Assembly (NCBI GenBank): GCA_902629505.1
Contig: CACORF010000001.1
Location: 1 to 64,000 of the forward strand
Source of the DNA: an uncultured Bacteroidota bacterium
Lineage (GTDB): Bacteria; Bacteroidota; Bacteroidia; Flavobacteriales; Flavobacteriaceae
DNA: 64,000 nucleotides
Direction of reading: 5' to 3'
Shown here: positions 10,841 to 21,760 of the stretch, in pieces
Numbering within the stretch: the stretch's first letter is position 1
Layout: every line of letters starts with the position of its first letter
Notes under the pieces: model-generated
Told to the model about the DNA's origin: nothing
The model's input: the letters and a program-made list of their open reading frames with translations, nothing else
The model's database searches: none
Program-made: the position numbers and the translations under genes

Positions 10841-11530
10841 CTATTTAATATCTATTGCATTAAGAACAGAAAATTCACCAATCTTAGTTCTCCTTAACTC
10901 ATACAAATATGAGCCTGAATTCAATCTTTTGCCAAAATCATTTGCAATTGTCCTAATATAGGTTCCTTTAGAACAATCAATTTTAAATTCAACATATGGT
11001 GAATTAAAATCTAAAATTTCAAAATTATAAATTTTAATTTCTCTTTTATCTATCTCAATTTCTTTATTTTCTCTTGCATAATTATATAAACGCTTTCCAT
11101 CTTTTTTAATTGCTGAAAATATGGGTGGTTTTTGCAAACTATTACCAATAAATTCATTTGCTAATTTTTTTAAATTATTAATAGTGATGTGATTATACTC
11201 AAATTTTTCATTTACATCTGTTTCGGCATCAAATGATGGTGTAGACTCACCAAGTTTAAATTTACCAGTGTATGTCTTAGCTAAGTCTTGATACTTAGAA
11301 ATATTTTTTGTCTGTTTGCCTATGCATATAATCAATAATCCAGTAGCTAAAGGATCTAGTGTCCCGGCATGTCCTACTTTGATTTTTTTTATTTTAAACT
11401 TTTGTTGAAGAGATTTACGAATATATTTAACAACATCAAATGAGGTCCAGTTAATAGGCTTATCTATTAGGATTACTTTGCCTTCTTTTATATCAATAGA
11501 AGAAAAACTATCTATATTATATTTTTCCAT
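10841..11530 (-). CDS. truB: tRNA pseudouridine(55) synthase
   Basis: DKPINWTSFDVV, KVGHAGTLDPLATGLL. Confidence 0.93.
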   Translation of the reverse strand: MEKYNIDSFSSIDIKEGKVILIDKPINWTSFDVVKYIRKSLQQKFKIKKIKVGHAGTLDPLATGLLIICIGKQTKNISKYQDLAKTYTGKFKLGESTPSFDAETDVNEKFEYNHITINNLKKLANEFIGNSLQKPPIFSAIKKDGKRLYNYARENKEIEIDKREIKIYNFEILDFNSPYVEFKIDCSKGTYIRTIANDFGKRLNSGSYLYELRRTKIGEFSVLNAIDIK

Positions 11531-11757
11531 TATTTTTTATCCTTGTAAAGGATTGAAAATATACATAATATAAAACCTAAAACTACCATTAGGGGTGCGA
11601 GTCTAATACGTCTAAAGTTATATATTTCATCATTAAAAATATCAGGATCACTTGACTCTCCACCGGACATAATTATAAAGCCTAAAGCTATTATGAAAAT
11701 TGAGAGAAATAAGATTCTATATCTCCTTTTATTAAATAAAAAGCCTTTTCCACTCAT
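11530..11757 (-). CDS. DUF3098-type small membrane protein
   Basis: Two TM segments, MSGGESSDPDIFNDEIYNFRRIRLAPLMVVLGF, position between ftsX and truB. Confidence 0.7.
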   Translation of the reverse strand: MSGKGFLFNKRRYRILFLSIFIIALGFIIMSGGESSDPDIFNDEIYNFRRIRLAPLMVVLGFILCIFSILYKDKK

Positions 11758-11761
11758 AACT

Positions 11762-12634
11762 TTATCTTACAAATTTTAATTTTAAATATTTCTGAGTAAC
11801 TAGGAATGAACTAATCAATGATGTGAACAATCCGAAAGCTATTATAAAACCAATCAATAAGAGTGCATCATTAAAATTAGTGAAAAAGTTTATTTCCTCT
11901 ATTTGAATATTAAGCCTGTTAACAAACACATACAAAATAAAAATAGAGGTAATTGAAGACAATAAGCTTATTTTTAGATATTGGAATATAAATGGCCTTC
12001 TTATAAATTTACTCGTTGCTCCTACAAGTTGCATTGTCTTTATAGTATCTCTTTTTGAATAAATAGAGATTTTGATTGAATTATTAATTAAAATAAAACT
12101 GGTAATAAAAAATACTACACTAATAATCATAATCCATAGGCCAATTTTTTCAAAATTTTTTGTAAGAGCCTCAACTAGTGGTTTATCGTATTCAATTTCC
12201 TCAATAAATTCAAAATTATCAAGATTTTCAATAAAACTCTCAATAGAGTAAATATCAATTTGATCACCATTAAGTTGAATTGAAACTGCATCTAAAAGTG
12301 GATTATATCCTAGGAAACCAACAAATTCTTCTCCAATTTCTGCTGAGAAAATCTTTGCTGCATCCTCTTTAGATAAATAGTTAACACTCTTCACATCCTC
12401 ATCTAACGATAGAAGCTTTATCAGTTGCTTATTTTCAGAGTCTTTTACATCATTTTTAAGATAAACATTGATTGTAACATTTTCTTTAAAATAATTTTCA
12501 ATTGACGTGGAATTAAGATAAATAAAAGCTATTAACGATAAAGTAAATAATACAACTGTATTTATAAGGAAAATCGAAATTAAATTACTTCTTACCTTCT
12601 TGACTTCTGGATTGATTCTTTTTTTAGTTTCCAA
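11762..12634 (-). CDS. ftsX: Cell division permease protein FtsX
   Basis: One N-terminal TM, extracellular domain, three C-terminal TMs; LSKEDAAKIF, TIKTMQLVGATSKFIRRPF. Confidence 0.88.
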   Translation of the reverse strand: METKKRINPEVKKVRSNLISIFLINTVVLFTLSLIAFIYLNSTSIENYFKENVTINVYLKNDVKDSENKQLIKLLSLDEDVKSVNYLSKEDAAKIFSAEIGEEFVGFLGYNPLLDAVSIQLNGDQIDIYSIESFIENLDNFEFIEEIEYDKPLVEALTKNFEKIGLWIMIISVVFFITSFILINNSIKISIYSKRDTIKTMQLVGATSKFIRRPFIFQYLKISLLSSITSIFILYVFVNRLNIQIEEINFFTNFNDALLLIGFIIAFGLFTSLISSFLVTQKYLKLKFVR

Positions 12635-12708
12635 ACTTTTATAAAAGTAATAAACAAATAATAAATTAATTTTTATGTTAATTAAATTAGTTCTTCCTTT
12701 GTATAAAT

Positions 12709-15528
12709 TTGCTTAAAGTGAGATATAATTTTCTAGAAATAGAAAAGAAATGGCAGGAAATTTGGAAGACTAATCAAACTTATAAAGTTGGTTTTTCTAC
12801 AAAACCTAAATTCTATGTTTTAGATATGTTTCCTTATCCATCTGGAGCAGGTCTTCATGTTGGTCATCCACTTGGGTATATTGCAAGTGACATTTATTCT
12901 AGATTTAAAAGACATAAAGGATATAATGTGCTTCACCCTCAAGGGTATGACTCATTTGGGCTGCCCGCAGAACAATATGCAATTAGAACTGGTCAACATC
13001 CAAGAAAGACTACGTCTGAGAATATTAACATGTATAGAAGCCAATTAGATAGAATAGGTTTTTCTTTTGATTGGTCTAGAGAAATAAGAACATCTGATCC
13101 AAAATATTATAAATGGACTCAATGGATATTTATCCTAATGTTTAACTCATATTATTGTCCAAGGGATAAAAAAGCTAAGAGTATAAAAAGTTTAATAAGT
13201 ATGTTTGAGAAAGATGGTGATAAAAGTTTTAAAGAAGATCTTTCAGACTTTGGTTACTCATTTACAAATTCTCAGTGGAAAAAATTTGATGATAAAATTA
13301 AGTCTGATATACTTATGAATTTTAGATTGGCATACTTAACTGATGGAGATGTAAATTGGTGTGAAGAACTTGGAACAGTATTAGCAAATGATGAAATTAT
13401 AAATGGTGTAAGTGAAAGAGGGGGTTATCCAGTTACAAAAAGAAAGGTAAAACATTGGTGTTTAAGAATTAGTAAATACTCAGATAGACTTTTAAATGAT
13501 TTAGATAAAATTGATTGGCCAGATCCATTAAAAGAAATGCAAAGAAACTGGATCGGCAAATCTAAAGGTGTGTCTGTAACTTTTGATGTTGAAGATTTAA
13601 ATAATAAAATTGAGGTTTTTACCACAAGACCAGATACAATATTTGGTGTATCTTTTCTTACTATTGCGCCTGAATATAAAGATATTTCAGATTTATCATC
13701 ATTAAATCATAAATCAGAAATTGAGAATTACATTGATGAAGTTTCAAAAAAATCTGAGAGAGAAAGATTATCTGATGTAAAAACTGTTTCTGGAGTATTT
13801 TCAGGTTCTTATGCAATACATCCGTTTACAGGAAAAAAAATACCTATATGGATTTCAGATTATGTTATTGCAAGTTATGGAACAGGAGCTGTAATGGGAG
13901 TTCCTGCAGGAGATCAAAGGGATTTTGACTTTGCAAAAAAGTTTATGATAGATATTCCAAATATTTTTGAAAATATAGATATATCACAAACTGCTTTTTC
14001 CGATAAATCAGGGTTTAGGCTTATTAATTCAGAATTCCTTAATGGATTAGATTATGAAAATTCTTTGGAATTAATAATTGAACAAATTGAGTCTAAAGGA
14101 ATTGGCAAATCTAAAGTTCAATTTAAGTTAAGAGATGCAACTTTTAGTAGGCAAAGATATTGGGGTGAGCCTATTCCTATATATTATAAGAAAGGAATTC
14201 CAACTAATATTGAGACAGACTATTTACCTTTAAAGTTACCAGATGTAGATAATTTTCTTCCAACTAAAAATGGAGATTCCCCTCTAGGAAATTCATCTAC
14301 ATGGGCATGGAATGAAAATTTAAAAAAGGTTACATCAAATGCTGAAATAAATGATACCGATACTTTTCCTTTAGAATTGAACACAATGCCTGGTTGGGCA
14401 GGAAGTTCATGGTACTTCTATAGATATATGGATCCAACAAATGAAAAAGAATTTATTTCTAAAGAATCTCAAAAATACTGGGCTGACATTGACATTTACT
14501 TTGGAGGAAGTGAGCATGCAACAGGACACTTATTATACTCAAGATTTTATCAAAAATTTCTTTATGACTTAGGATATTTAAATAAGGATGAGTATTCAAA
14601 AAAATTAATTAATCAGGGGATGATTCTTGGAAATTCTGCATTTATATTTAGAAAATCAGGTTCAAATCAATACATTTCAAGTAATCTTATTTCAGAAACT
14701 AAAGTTGATAAAGTTAGGATTGATATAAAATATGTTAATGATGATAATCAAGTTGATTACAATTTTTTGAAATCTGAAGACTCTGATTATAAAAATTCAA
14801 CTTTTAAATTAGAAAATGATCTTTTCTATTGTGTTAGGGAACAAGAAAAAATGTCAAAGTCTAAGTTTAATGTAGTAAATCCAGATGAAATATGTGATCA
14901 ATATGGAGCTGATACTCTAAGAATGTATGAAATGTTTCTTGGCCCAATTGAGCAATCAAAGCCTTGGGATACAAGAGGAATATCTGGAGTCCATTCATTT
15001 TTAAAAAAGTTTTGGAATTTGTTTTTTAAAGATGGATTAATTAACGTATCAGAGAAGGAGCCTTCAAGAGAGTCATTAAAGTCACTTCATAAAACAATAA
15101 AAAAAATCAATGAGGATATTGAAAAATTAAGTCTTAACACTTGTATAAGCGCATTTATGATATGTATTAATGAGCTAAGTTCAATTAGTTGTAATAATAA
15201 ATATGTTCTTCAGGATTTGCTGATCCTAATTTCTCCTTTTGCTCCTCATTTTGCTGAAGAGTTATGGAGTCAATTAGGTCACAAAGAGTCAATAGTTAAT
15301 CAGGTTTATCCAGAATATAATGAAAAGTATTTAGTCGAGACTGATAAATTGTATCCTGTGTCATTTAATGGCAAAACTAAGTTTACTATAAATCTTCCAC
15401 TCGATCTTTCTAATAAAGAAATTCAAGATGCTGTGTTATCATACCATAAAACAAAGTCTATCTTAAATAATTCAAAGCCAAAGAAAATTATAGTTGTTCC
15501 TGGTAAAATTATAAACATTGTTTTATGA
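12709..15528 (+). CDS. leuS: Leucine--tRNA ligase (start TTG 12709 or GTG 12718)
   Basis: MFPYPSGAGLHVGHPLGY, YWGEPIPIY, EKMSKSKFNVVNPD. Confidence 0.94.
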   Translation: MLKVRYNFLEIEKKWQEIWKTNQTYKVGFSTKPKFYVLDMFPYPSGAGLHVGHPLGYIASDIYSRFKRHKGYNVLHPQGYDSFGLPAEQYAIRTGQHPRKTTSENINMYRSQLDRIGFSFDWSREIRTSDPKYYKWTQWIFILMFNSYYCPRDKKAKSIKSLISMFEKDGDKSFKEDLSDFGYSFTNSQWKKFDDKIKSDILMNFRLAYLTDGDVNWCEELGTVLANDEIINGVSERGGYPVTKRKVKHWCLRISKYSDRLLNDLDKIDWPDPLKEMQRNWIGKSKGVSVTFDVEDLNNKIEVFTTRPDTIFGVSFLTIAPEYKDISDLSSLNHKSEIENYIDEVSKKSERERLSDVKTVSGVFSGSYAIHPFTGKKIPIWISDYVIASYGTGAVMGVPAGDQRDFDFAKKFMIDIPNIFENIDISQTAFSDKSGFRLINSEFLNGLDYENSLELIIEQIESKGIGKSKVQFKLRDATFSRQRYWGEPIPIYYKKGIPTNIETDYLPLKLPDVDNFLPTKNGDSPLGNSSTWAWNENLKKVTSNAEINDTDTFPLELNTMPGWAGSSWYFYRYMDPTNEKEFISKESQKYWADIDIYFGGSEHATGHLLYSRFYQKFLYDLGYLNKDEYSKKLINQGMILGNSAFIFRKSGSNQYISSNLISETKVDKVRIDIKYVNDDNQVDYNFLKSEDSDYKNSTFKLENDLFYCVREQEKMSKSKFNVVNPDEICDQYGADTLRMYEMFLGPIEQSKPWDTRGISGVHSFLKKFWNLFFKDGLINVSEKEPSRESLKSLHKTIKKINEDIEKLSLNTCISAFMICINELSSISCNNKYVLQDLLILISPFAPHFAEELWSQLGHKESIVNQVYPEYNEKYLVETDKLYPVSFNGKTKFTINLPLDLSNKEIQDAVLSYHKTKSILNNSKPKKIIVVPGKIINIVL

Positions 15529-15782
15529 TTGACCCAATCTTTGAAATAATTGGTTTATCAGCAGCATTCCTTACTACTTCTGCATTTATTCCACAGGTTT
15601 ATAAGATCTATAAAGAAAAAAATGCTGATGGTATTTCGCTCACAATGTACATAATACTGTTTATTGGTGTTCTTCTGTGGCTCTTGTATGGAATTTTGAT
15701 AGGAAGTCTCTCAATAATTGTTGCAAATGGAATTACTGCACTTTTACAGCTAAGCATAATAATATTTAAGTTAAAAAACTGA
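15525..15782 (+). CDS. SemiSWEET-type sugar transporter (MtN3/saliva)
   Basis: 85 aa, 3 TM; AAFLTTSAFIPQVYKIYKEKNADGISLTMYIILFIGVLLWLLYG; 4-nt overlap with leuS. Confidence 0.85.
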   Translation: MIDPIFEIIGLSAAFLTTSAFIPQVYKIYKEKNADGISLTMYIILFIGVLLWLLYGILIGSLSIIVANGITALLQLSIIIFKLKN

Positions 15783-15843
15783 TAAAATTTTTCAGTTATT
15801 TAGCATATTACATAACTTTATAAAAATTTAATTTTAAAAATTT

Positions 15844-16545
15844 ATGTATTACGGTGATCTAAACTATTATTTACTATTGCTTCCTATATTTGCTCTTAGT
15901 TGGTATGTTAAATATCAACTTAAATCAAAATTTAAAAAATTTTCAAGGCAGACACTATCAGCTAATCTTTCTGGAAAAGAAATTGCTGAAAAAATGCTAA
16001 GTGATCATGGTATTTATGATGTAAAAGTTATAAGTGTTAGGGGACAACTTTCAGACCATTATAATCCACAAAAGAAAACTGTCAATCTAAGTGAGAGTGT
16101 TTACAATCAAAGAAATGCGGCAGCTGCAGCTGTTGCTGCGCATGAATGTGGTCATGCAGTTCAACACGCAAAAGGATATGAGTGGTTAAAAATGAGATCA
16201 ATTTTAGTACCTATGGTTGGTGTAACCTCACAATTAGGAATATATTTTCTCTTGGGTGGAATATTTTTAATTGAAACTTCTCCAATACTGGGTGAGAATT
16301 TACTTACACTGGGAATCTTTGGTTTTGCCTCCGGTACTTTATTTAGCCTTGTTACACTTCCAGTTGAGTTTGATGCTAGTAAAAGAGCAATATATTGGCT
16401 TGAAAGAAAAAGAATCGTAAATCAAAGAGAACTTATTCAATCAAAAGAAGCATTAAACTGGGCAGCTGGAACATATGTAGTAGCAGCTCTAGCTTCAATT
16501 GCTAACCTTGTATATTTGTGGATGAGGTTTGGTAGAAGAAACTAA
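15844..16545 (+). CDS. Neutral zinc metallopeptidase (YugP-like membrane protease)
   Basis: AAHECGHAVQHAKGYEWLKMRS, membrane segments, SLVTLPVEFDASKRA. Confidence 0.85.
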   Translation: MYYGDLNYYLLLLPIFALSWYVKYQLKSKFKKFSRQTLSANLSGKEIAEKMLSDHGIYDVKVISVRGQLSDHYNPQKKTVNLSESVYNQRNAAAAAVAAHECGHAVQHAKGYEWLKMRSILVPMVGVTSQLGIYFLLGGIFLIETSPILGENLLTLGIFGFASGTLFSLVTLPVEFDASKRAIYWLERKRIVNQRELIQSKEALNWAAGTYVVAALASIANLVYLWMRFGRRN

Positions 16546-17276
16546 CCTTTTATATATTTATCTATAGCCATAGCCATTGAGGGAGAAACTTCTGTTGGGG
16601 CTTTAATGTCTATTCTGAGATTTTTAGCTTTTGCTGCTTCTTCGGTTGTATTGCCATATACAGCGATAAGTGTCTTGTTCTGTTCAAAATCTGGAAAGTT
16701 TTTAAATAAAGATTCAATTCCTAATGGACTAAAAAAGACGAGTATATCATAATACACATCTCTTAAATCAGATAAGTCGCTAACAACAGTTTTGTATAGT
16801 TGAGCTCGCTCCCATGAAATTTCAAAAGAATCTAATGTCTTTATAATGTCTGGATTTAAACTACCAGATGTTGGTGCAAGGAATCTCTCTTTGTTGAATT
16901 TTATGAATGTAGCCTCAAGATCTTTAAAATTATTGTTTCCAACATAAATTTTTCTCTTTCGGTAAACTACATATTTCTGTAAATAGTAAGCAACAGCCTC
17001 AGACTGACAAAAATATTTAGTCTGATCAGGAACTTTAAATCTCATTTCCTCTGTAATTCTGAAGAAATGATCAACTGAGTTTCTACTTGTCAAAATAACA
17101 TTATGAAATTTAGAGAAATCAACTCTTTGTGCTCTTACCTCTTTAGCTGTAAGCCCTTCAACATGAATAAATTTTCTAAAATCTATTTTAAGTTTATACT
17201 TTCTCTTTAACGATGAATAAGGAGAATTCACGTTAGTAGGCTCTGGTTGAGATATTAAAATTGTTTTAATACTCAT
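16542..17276 (-). CDS. hemD: Uroporphyrinogen-III synthase
   Basis: ILISQPEP...NVILTSRNSVDHFF...DILVFFSPLGIESLF. Confidence 0.8.
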   Translation of the reverse strand: MSIKTILISQPEPTNVNSPYSSLKRKYKLKIDFRKFIHVEGLTAKEVRAQRVDFSKFHNVILTSRNSVDHFFRITEEMRFKVPDQTKYFCQSEAVAYYLQKYVVYRKRKIYVGNNNFKDLEATFIKFNKERFLAPTSGSLNPDIIKTLDSFEISWERAQLYKTVVSDLSDLRDVYYDILVFFSPLGIESLFKNFPDFEQNKTLIAVYGNTTEEAAKAKNLRIDIKAPTEVSPSMAMAIDKYIKG

Positions 17277-17291
17277 ACGAAAATTTTAGGT

Positions 17292-17972
17292 TTAATAAAT
17301 TGAATATAACCATATCCATGGGGCCAATTTGAACGCACAAAGATACAAAATAAAATACATAATTTCCTTAATATCAATTTTTGAAAAATAACTCAAATAG
17401 TTTTTTGTCTGAAAAATAAAATGAAGTCCCAATATGATTAAAAAATTATTTTTTAGATAGGTGAAGTCATAAAAATCATTTAAGTTGTATATAACGAAGT
17501 TGATCAACAATAATATTCCAATTATAATATTTATGATATAATTTTTAAAAAATATAAACTTAAGCCTGTAGTTAAGAAATATTTCTAAAATATATTTTAT
17601 AATTAAAAACCTTATTACCATAGTAATAAAAATTATAATATTAAAATTTAATAATCTAAAAAATAATTCATTACTAATTCCATCGAACTTAATAGTTCCC
17701 TGATAAGTTAAGGCACCAAAATAAGTCATAACTATTCCGTTGATAAGTAAAAAAAAGAATATATAGAAATAATTATAATAATTAATAACCGAAGTTCCTG
17801 AGCCTGAAATACCAAGATCATCAATGTTATATGGTCTTAAAATATTACGAAAATGATAGCTTAGACTTCTAAATAAATAAACTAATTTTACCCTTTGAAA
17901 TATTTGTAAAAAATAAAATACCAATAATATAATTAGAATAAATAGAGTGGTTAAATCTTGATTTCGAATCAT
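17292..17972 (-). CDS. DUF4271-type multi-pass membrane protein
   Basis: Multiple TM, located next to hemD as in many flavobacteria. Confidence 0.65.
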   Translation of the reverse strand: MIRNQDLTTLFILIILLVFYFLQIFQRVKLVYLFRSLSYHFRNILRPYNIDDLGISGSGTSVINYYNYFYIFFFLLINGIVMTYFGALTYQGTIKFDGISNELFFRLLNFNIIIFITMVIRFLIIKYILEIFLNYRLKFIFFKNYIINIIIGILLLINFVIYNLNDFYDFTYLKNNFLIILGLHFIFQTKNYLSYFSKIDIKEIMYFILYLCAFKLAPWIWLYSIY

Positions 17973-18019
17973 ATTAATCTTTAGATAAATAACAAAATTA
18001 TGGAATAACTCCTAAATAA

Positions 18020-18751
18020 ATGAAAGACAATTGTTTAATTATCATACCGACTTATAATGAAGCTGAAAATATTAAAGCTGTTATCAACAAAATTTTTTCT
18101 TTGAACGATAATAACTCAATATTGGTAGTTGATGATAATTCACCAGATGGGACATCAAATATTGTTGAGAATTTGACAAATGATAATACAGGTAAGCTTT
18201 TTTTAATTACAAGAGAAAAGAAAGATGGTTTAGGTTCAGCTTATAAGGTTGGTTTTAAATGGGCTCTTGAACAAAACTTTTCTTATATTTTTGAAATGGA
18301 TGCTGACCTATCTCATGATCCAAACGAAATAAAAAATCTAAAGAGATTTCTAATCAATAATGAATGTGATGTAGTTATTGGCTCTCGATATTTAGAGGGT
18401 GTAAGTGTAGTAAATTGGCCGTTATCCAGAATATTTCTGTCATATTTTGCTAATATTTATGTTAGGCTTATTACCTGTCTTCCCGTGAATGATTCAACTT
18501 CTGGTTTTGTAGGTTACTCAAATAAGGCTTTGTCATCTTTAGATATTAATAAAATAAAGTTTAATGGATATGCTTTTCAAATTGAAATGAAATTTAAACT
18601 TTGGAAAAAAAAGTTTAAGTTAAAGGAACATCAAATAATATTTGTTAATAGAGAATATGGAGACTCTAAAATGAATAAGAACATTATCTTTGAAGCAATA
18701 ATTGGTGTAGTAAAATTAAAACTTAATTCAATTTTTAAAAAAAATGAATAG
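18020..18751 (+). CDS. Polyprenol monophosphomannose synthase-like GT2 glycosyltransferase
   Basis: IIIPTYNEAENI, VVDDNSPDGT, EMDADLSHDP. Confidence 0.85.
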   Translation: MKDNCLIIIPTYNEAENIKAVINKIFSLNDNNSILVVDDNSPDGTSNIVENLTNDNTGKLFLITREKKDGLGSAYKVGFKWALEQNFSYIFEMDADLSHDPNEIKNLKRFLINNECDVVIGSRYLEGVSVVNWPLSRIFLSYFANIYVRLITCLPVNDSTSGFVGYSNKALSSLDINKIKFNGYAFQIEMKFKLWKKKFKLKEHQIIFVNREYGDSKMNKNIIFEAIIGVVKLKLNSIFKKNE

Positions 18752-20081
18752 ACTCCTAATTAAGGATATTATTATAATAAATGAAGGCATTAAAACTTCT
18801 GGTGATATATATATAGAGGGAGAGTTCATCAAAGAAATTGGAGTTAATCTTAAACTTGGCAAGGGAATTAAGATTATCGATGGTAAGGGGCGACTAGCAA
18901 TACCTGGAATGATAGACGATCAGGTTCATTTTCGTGAACCAGGTTTAACTCATAAAGGAGAGATAGCTACGGAATCAAAGGCAGCTATCGCTGGTGGTGT
19001 AACTTCATATTTTGAGATGCCAAATACATCTCCAAATACTACATCTAGAGAAGAGTTTGAGAAAAAGATTCAAATTGCATCAAAGAATTCATTTGCAAAT
19101 TTTTCATTTATGTTTGGTGGAACAAATGATAATATTGATGAAATAAAAAATTTGGATGATAAAGAAGTTGCAGGGATTAAACTTTTTCTAGGATCTTCAA
19201 CTGGAAAGATGTTAATAGATAATAAAGATTCAATTGAAAATATTTTTAATAGTACTTCATTACCTATATCAGCTCATTGTGAGGATGAGCAAACAATAAA
19301 AGATAATACAGAATATTTTAAAAATCTCTACGGTGAAGATATACCTATATCAGCTCATCCAAAAATTAGAGATGAAAAGGCTTGCCTGAAAAGTTCGAGT
19401 TTTGCAGTTGAACTTGCAAAAAAAACTGGCGCAAGACTAAATGTATTCCATATTTCAACTGCTATAGAACTTAATCTATTTGATACCAGTATGGAACTAA
19501 ATGATAAAAAAATAACATCTGAAGTTTGTGCTCATCATTTGTGGTTTACAGATGAAGATTATAATGAATTTGGTTCGAAGATAAAATGGAATCCAGCTAT
19601 AAAGTCCAAGAATGACAGAGATTCGTTATGGGAGGCATTAAAAGATAATAAAATTGATATTATTGCATCAGATCATGCTCCCCACACAATAGAGGAAAAA
19701 AGCAATAAATATTTGAGCTGTCCCTCAGGAGGTCCGATGGTTCAGCATACTATTTTATCTCTTTTGCAAAACTGTAAAAAATATGGAGTTTCACATGAAA
19801 AAATTGTAGAAAAAATAGCTCATAATCCAGCAACCATATTTAAAGTAAATAAGAGAGGTTTTTTAAGGGAAGGATATTATGCCGATATTGTCTTAATTGA
19901 CACTAATACTCCAACTCATGTTACTAAAGATTCTCTATTATACAAGTGTGGATGGTCTCCCTTTGAGGGACAAAAATTTGATAACTCTATTTACAAGACT
20001 ATCTTAAATGGGAATGTAGTTTATGAAAATGGAAAAGTAAATTCCATACCTTATGGAAAAAAAATAACTTTTAACAGATGA
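18744..20081 (+). CDS. pyrC: Dihydroorotase
   Basis: GMIDDQVHFREPGLTHKGE, ICAHHL-type metal ligands, ASDHAPH. Confidence 0.88.
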   Translation: MNRLLIKDIIIINEGIKTSGDIYIEGEFIKEIGVNLKLGKGIKIIDGKGRLAIPGMIDDQVHFREPGLTHKGEIATESKAAIAGGVTSYFEMPNTSPNTTSREEFEKKIQIASKNSFANFSFMFGGTNDNIDEIKNLDDKEVAGIKLFLGSSTGKMLIDNKDSIENIFNSTSLPISAHCEDEQTIKDNTEYFKNLYGEDIPISAHPKIRDEKACLKSSSFAVELAKKTGARLNVFHISTAIELNLFDTSMELNDKKITSEVCAHHLWFTDEDYNEFGSKIKWNPAIKSKNDRDSLWEALKDNKIDIIASDHAPHTIEEKSNKYLSCPSGGPMVQHTILSLLQNCKKYGVSHEKIVEKIAHNPATIFKVNKRGFLREGYYADIVLIDTNTPTHVTKDSLLYKCGWSPFEGQKFDNSIYKTILNGNVVYENGKVNSIPYGKKITFNR

Positions 20082-20395
20082 AAAAATATCTAATAATATT
20101 TACTTTCATAATTGGATGTTCATCAAATGTGCCAGAGGATTTAATTAGTGAAGAAAAAATGGAAAGTATTATTTTTGATATAATGATTCTCAATGCATCC
20201 AGTAGTTATGATCTAAAAATTGATAATGATATGATAAGTGATGAATTAATTTTCAGAAAACACGATATTGATAGTGCTCAATTCTATAACAGTGAGCTAT
20301 ATTACTCTCGAAATCCCAAAATTCATTTTAATATTTATTCTAATGTGAAGAGAAGGATTCAAAAATCAATTGATAGTATAAAAAGCATTAAATAA
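20078..20395 (+). CDS. DUF4296-type lipoprotein
   Basis: Lipobox-like FIIGCSSN; VPEDLISEEKMESIIFDIMILNA. Confidence 0.7.
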   Translation: MKKYLIIFTFIIGCSSNVPEDLISEEKMESIIFDIMILNASSSYDLKIDNDMISDELIFRKHDIDSAQFYNSELYYSRNPKIHFNIYSNVKRRIQKSIDSIKSIK

Positions 20396-21687
20396 TGAAA
20401 GAATTTATAGAAGAGCTAAAATGGAGAGGAATGTTACATGATGTAATACCTGGAGTCGAAGAGTATTTATCTAAAAATAAAACCATTGGATATATTGGAT
20501 TTGATCCTACATCTGATTCCCTGCACATAGGAAGTCTTGTTCCAATATTTATTCTTAAACACTTTCAAAATGCTGGTCATACCCCAGTAGTATTACTGGG
20601 TGGTGCAACAGGAATGATTGGTGATCCATCAGGAAAGTCTGATGAAAGGAACTTATTAGATAAAAAGATTTTAAAGTTTAATGAAAAGAAATTAAAGGTT
20701 CAATTTGAAAAATTTCTTGACTTTAAATCTAATATATCAAACAAAGCAATTCTTGTAAATAACTATGATTGGATGAGTAAATTCTCAATTATTGACTTTT
20801 CCAGAGATATTGGGAAACATATAACTGTTAATTATATGATGGCAAAAGAGTCAGTAAAAAAAAGAATTTCGAAAGATACTACACAAGGCATGTCATTTAC
20901 TGAATTTACTTATCAATTGATTCAAGGATATGATTTTCTTCATTTATATAAAGAAATGAATTGTATGCTTCAAATGGGTGGAAGTGATCAATGGGGAAAT
21001 ATTACTACTGGAACTGAACTTATTAGAAGAAAAGAAAATGTGAAGGCTTTTGCAATTACATGTCCGTTAGTTAAAAAATCTGATGGATCTAAGTTTGGAA
21101 AATCTGAAGGTGGAAATATTTGGCTAGATAAGAATAAGACTTCTGTATACAAGTTTTATCAATATTGGTTAAATATTTCAGATGAGGATGCAATAAACTA
21201 CATTAAAGTTTTTACATTTTTATCTCAAGATGAAGTTAATGGGTTAATAGAAGAGCATAATAAAGATAAAGCAAGAAGACTGCTTCAAAATAAAATAGCT
21301 GATACAGTAACTATTATGGTTCATGGAGAGAATGATTTAAAAAATGCAATGAGCGCATCAAAAGTTCTTTTTGGAAAATCAAGTAAAGAGGATCTTGAGT
21401 CTCTTGATGATGATACCTTTAATGAAATTTTTGATGGTGTTCCAAGTTCTAATATTTCTAAGGCAAAATTATTAGAGGAAATAGAAGTTGAGAACCTTCT
21501 CGCTATTCAGACAAATTTTCTAAAATCTGTTAGTGAGGCAAGAAGAGCGCTAAAAGAAAATTCAATTTCAATTAATAAGAAGAAAATTTCCCAAAATATT
21601 AAAATCAGTAAAAATGATTTAATAAATGGAAAATATATTTTACTTCAGAGAGGTCGTAAGAACTATTATTTAGTTATCGTTAATTAA
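20395..21687 (+). CDS. tyrS: Tyrosine--tRNA ligase
   Basis: GFDPTSDSLHIGSLVPI, QMGGSDQWGNITTG, KFGKSEG. Confidence 0.94.
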   Translation: MKEFIEELKWRGMLHDVIPGVEEYLSKNKTIGYIGFDPTSDSLHIGSLVPIFILKHFQNAGHTPVVLLGGATGMIGDPSGKSDERNLLDKKILKFNEKKLKVQFEKFLDFKSNISNKAILVNNYDWMSKFSIIDFSRDIGKHITVNYMMAKESVKKRISKDTTQGMSFTEFTYQLIQGYDFLHLYKEMNCMLQMGGSDQWGNITTGTELIRRKENVKAFAITCPLVKKSDGSKFGKSEGGNIWLDKNKTSVYKFYQYWLNISDEDAINYIKVFTFLSQDEVNGLIEEHNKDKARRLLQNKIADTVTIMVHGENDLKNAMSASKVLFGKSSKEDLESLDDDTFNEIFDGVPSSNISKAKLLEEIEVENLLAIQTNFLKSVSEARRALKENSISINKKKISQNIKISKNDLINGKYILLQRGRKNYYLVIVN

Positions 21688-21760
21688 TTGTTTTTTAAAT
21701 ATTAAATTTTAGATTGTTAATAAACATATAGGTATTATTTGCTAAATTGATGTTATAACT

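Noticed and set aside
15777-15797. AACTGA...TCAGTT inverted repeat after SemiSWEET
   Set aside because: Only 6-bp AT-rich stem without a clear U tract; too weak to call a terminator
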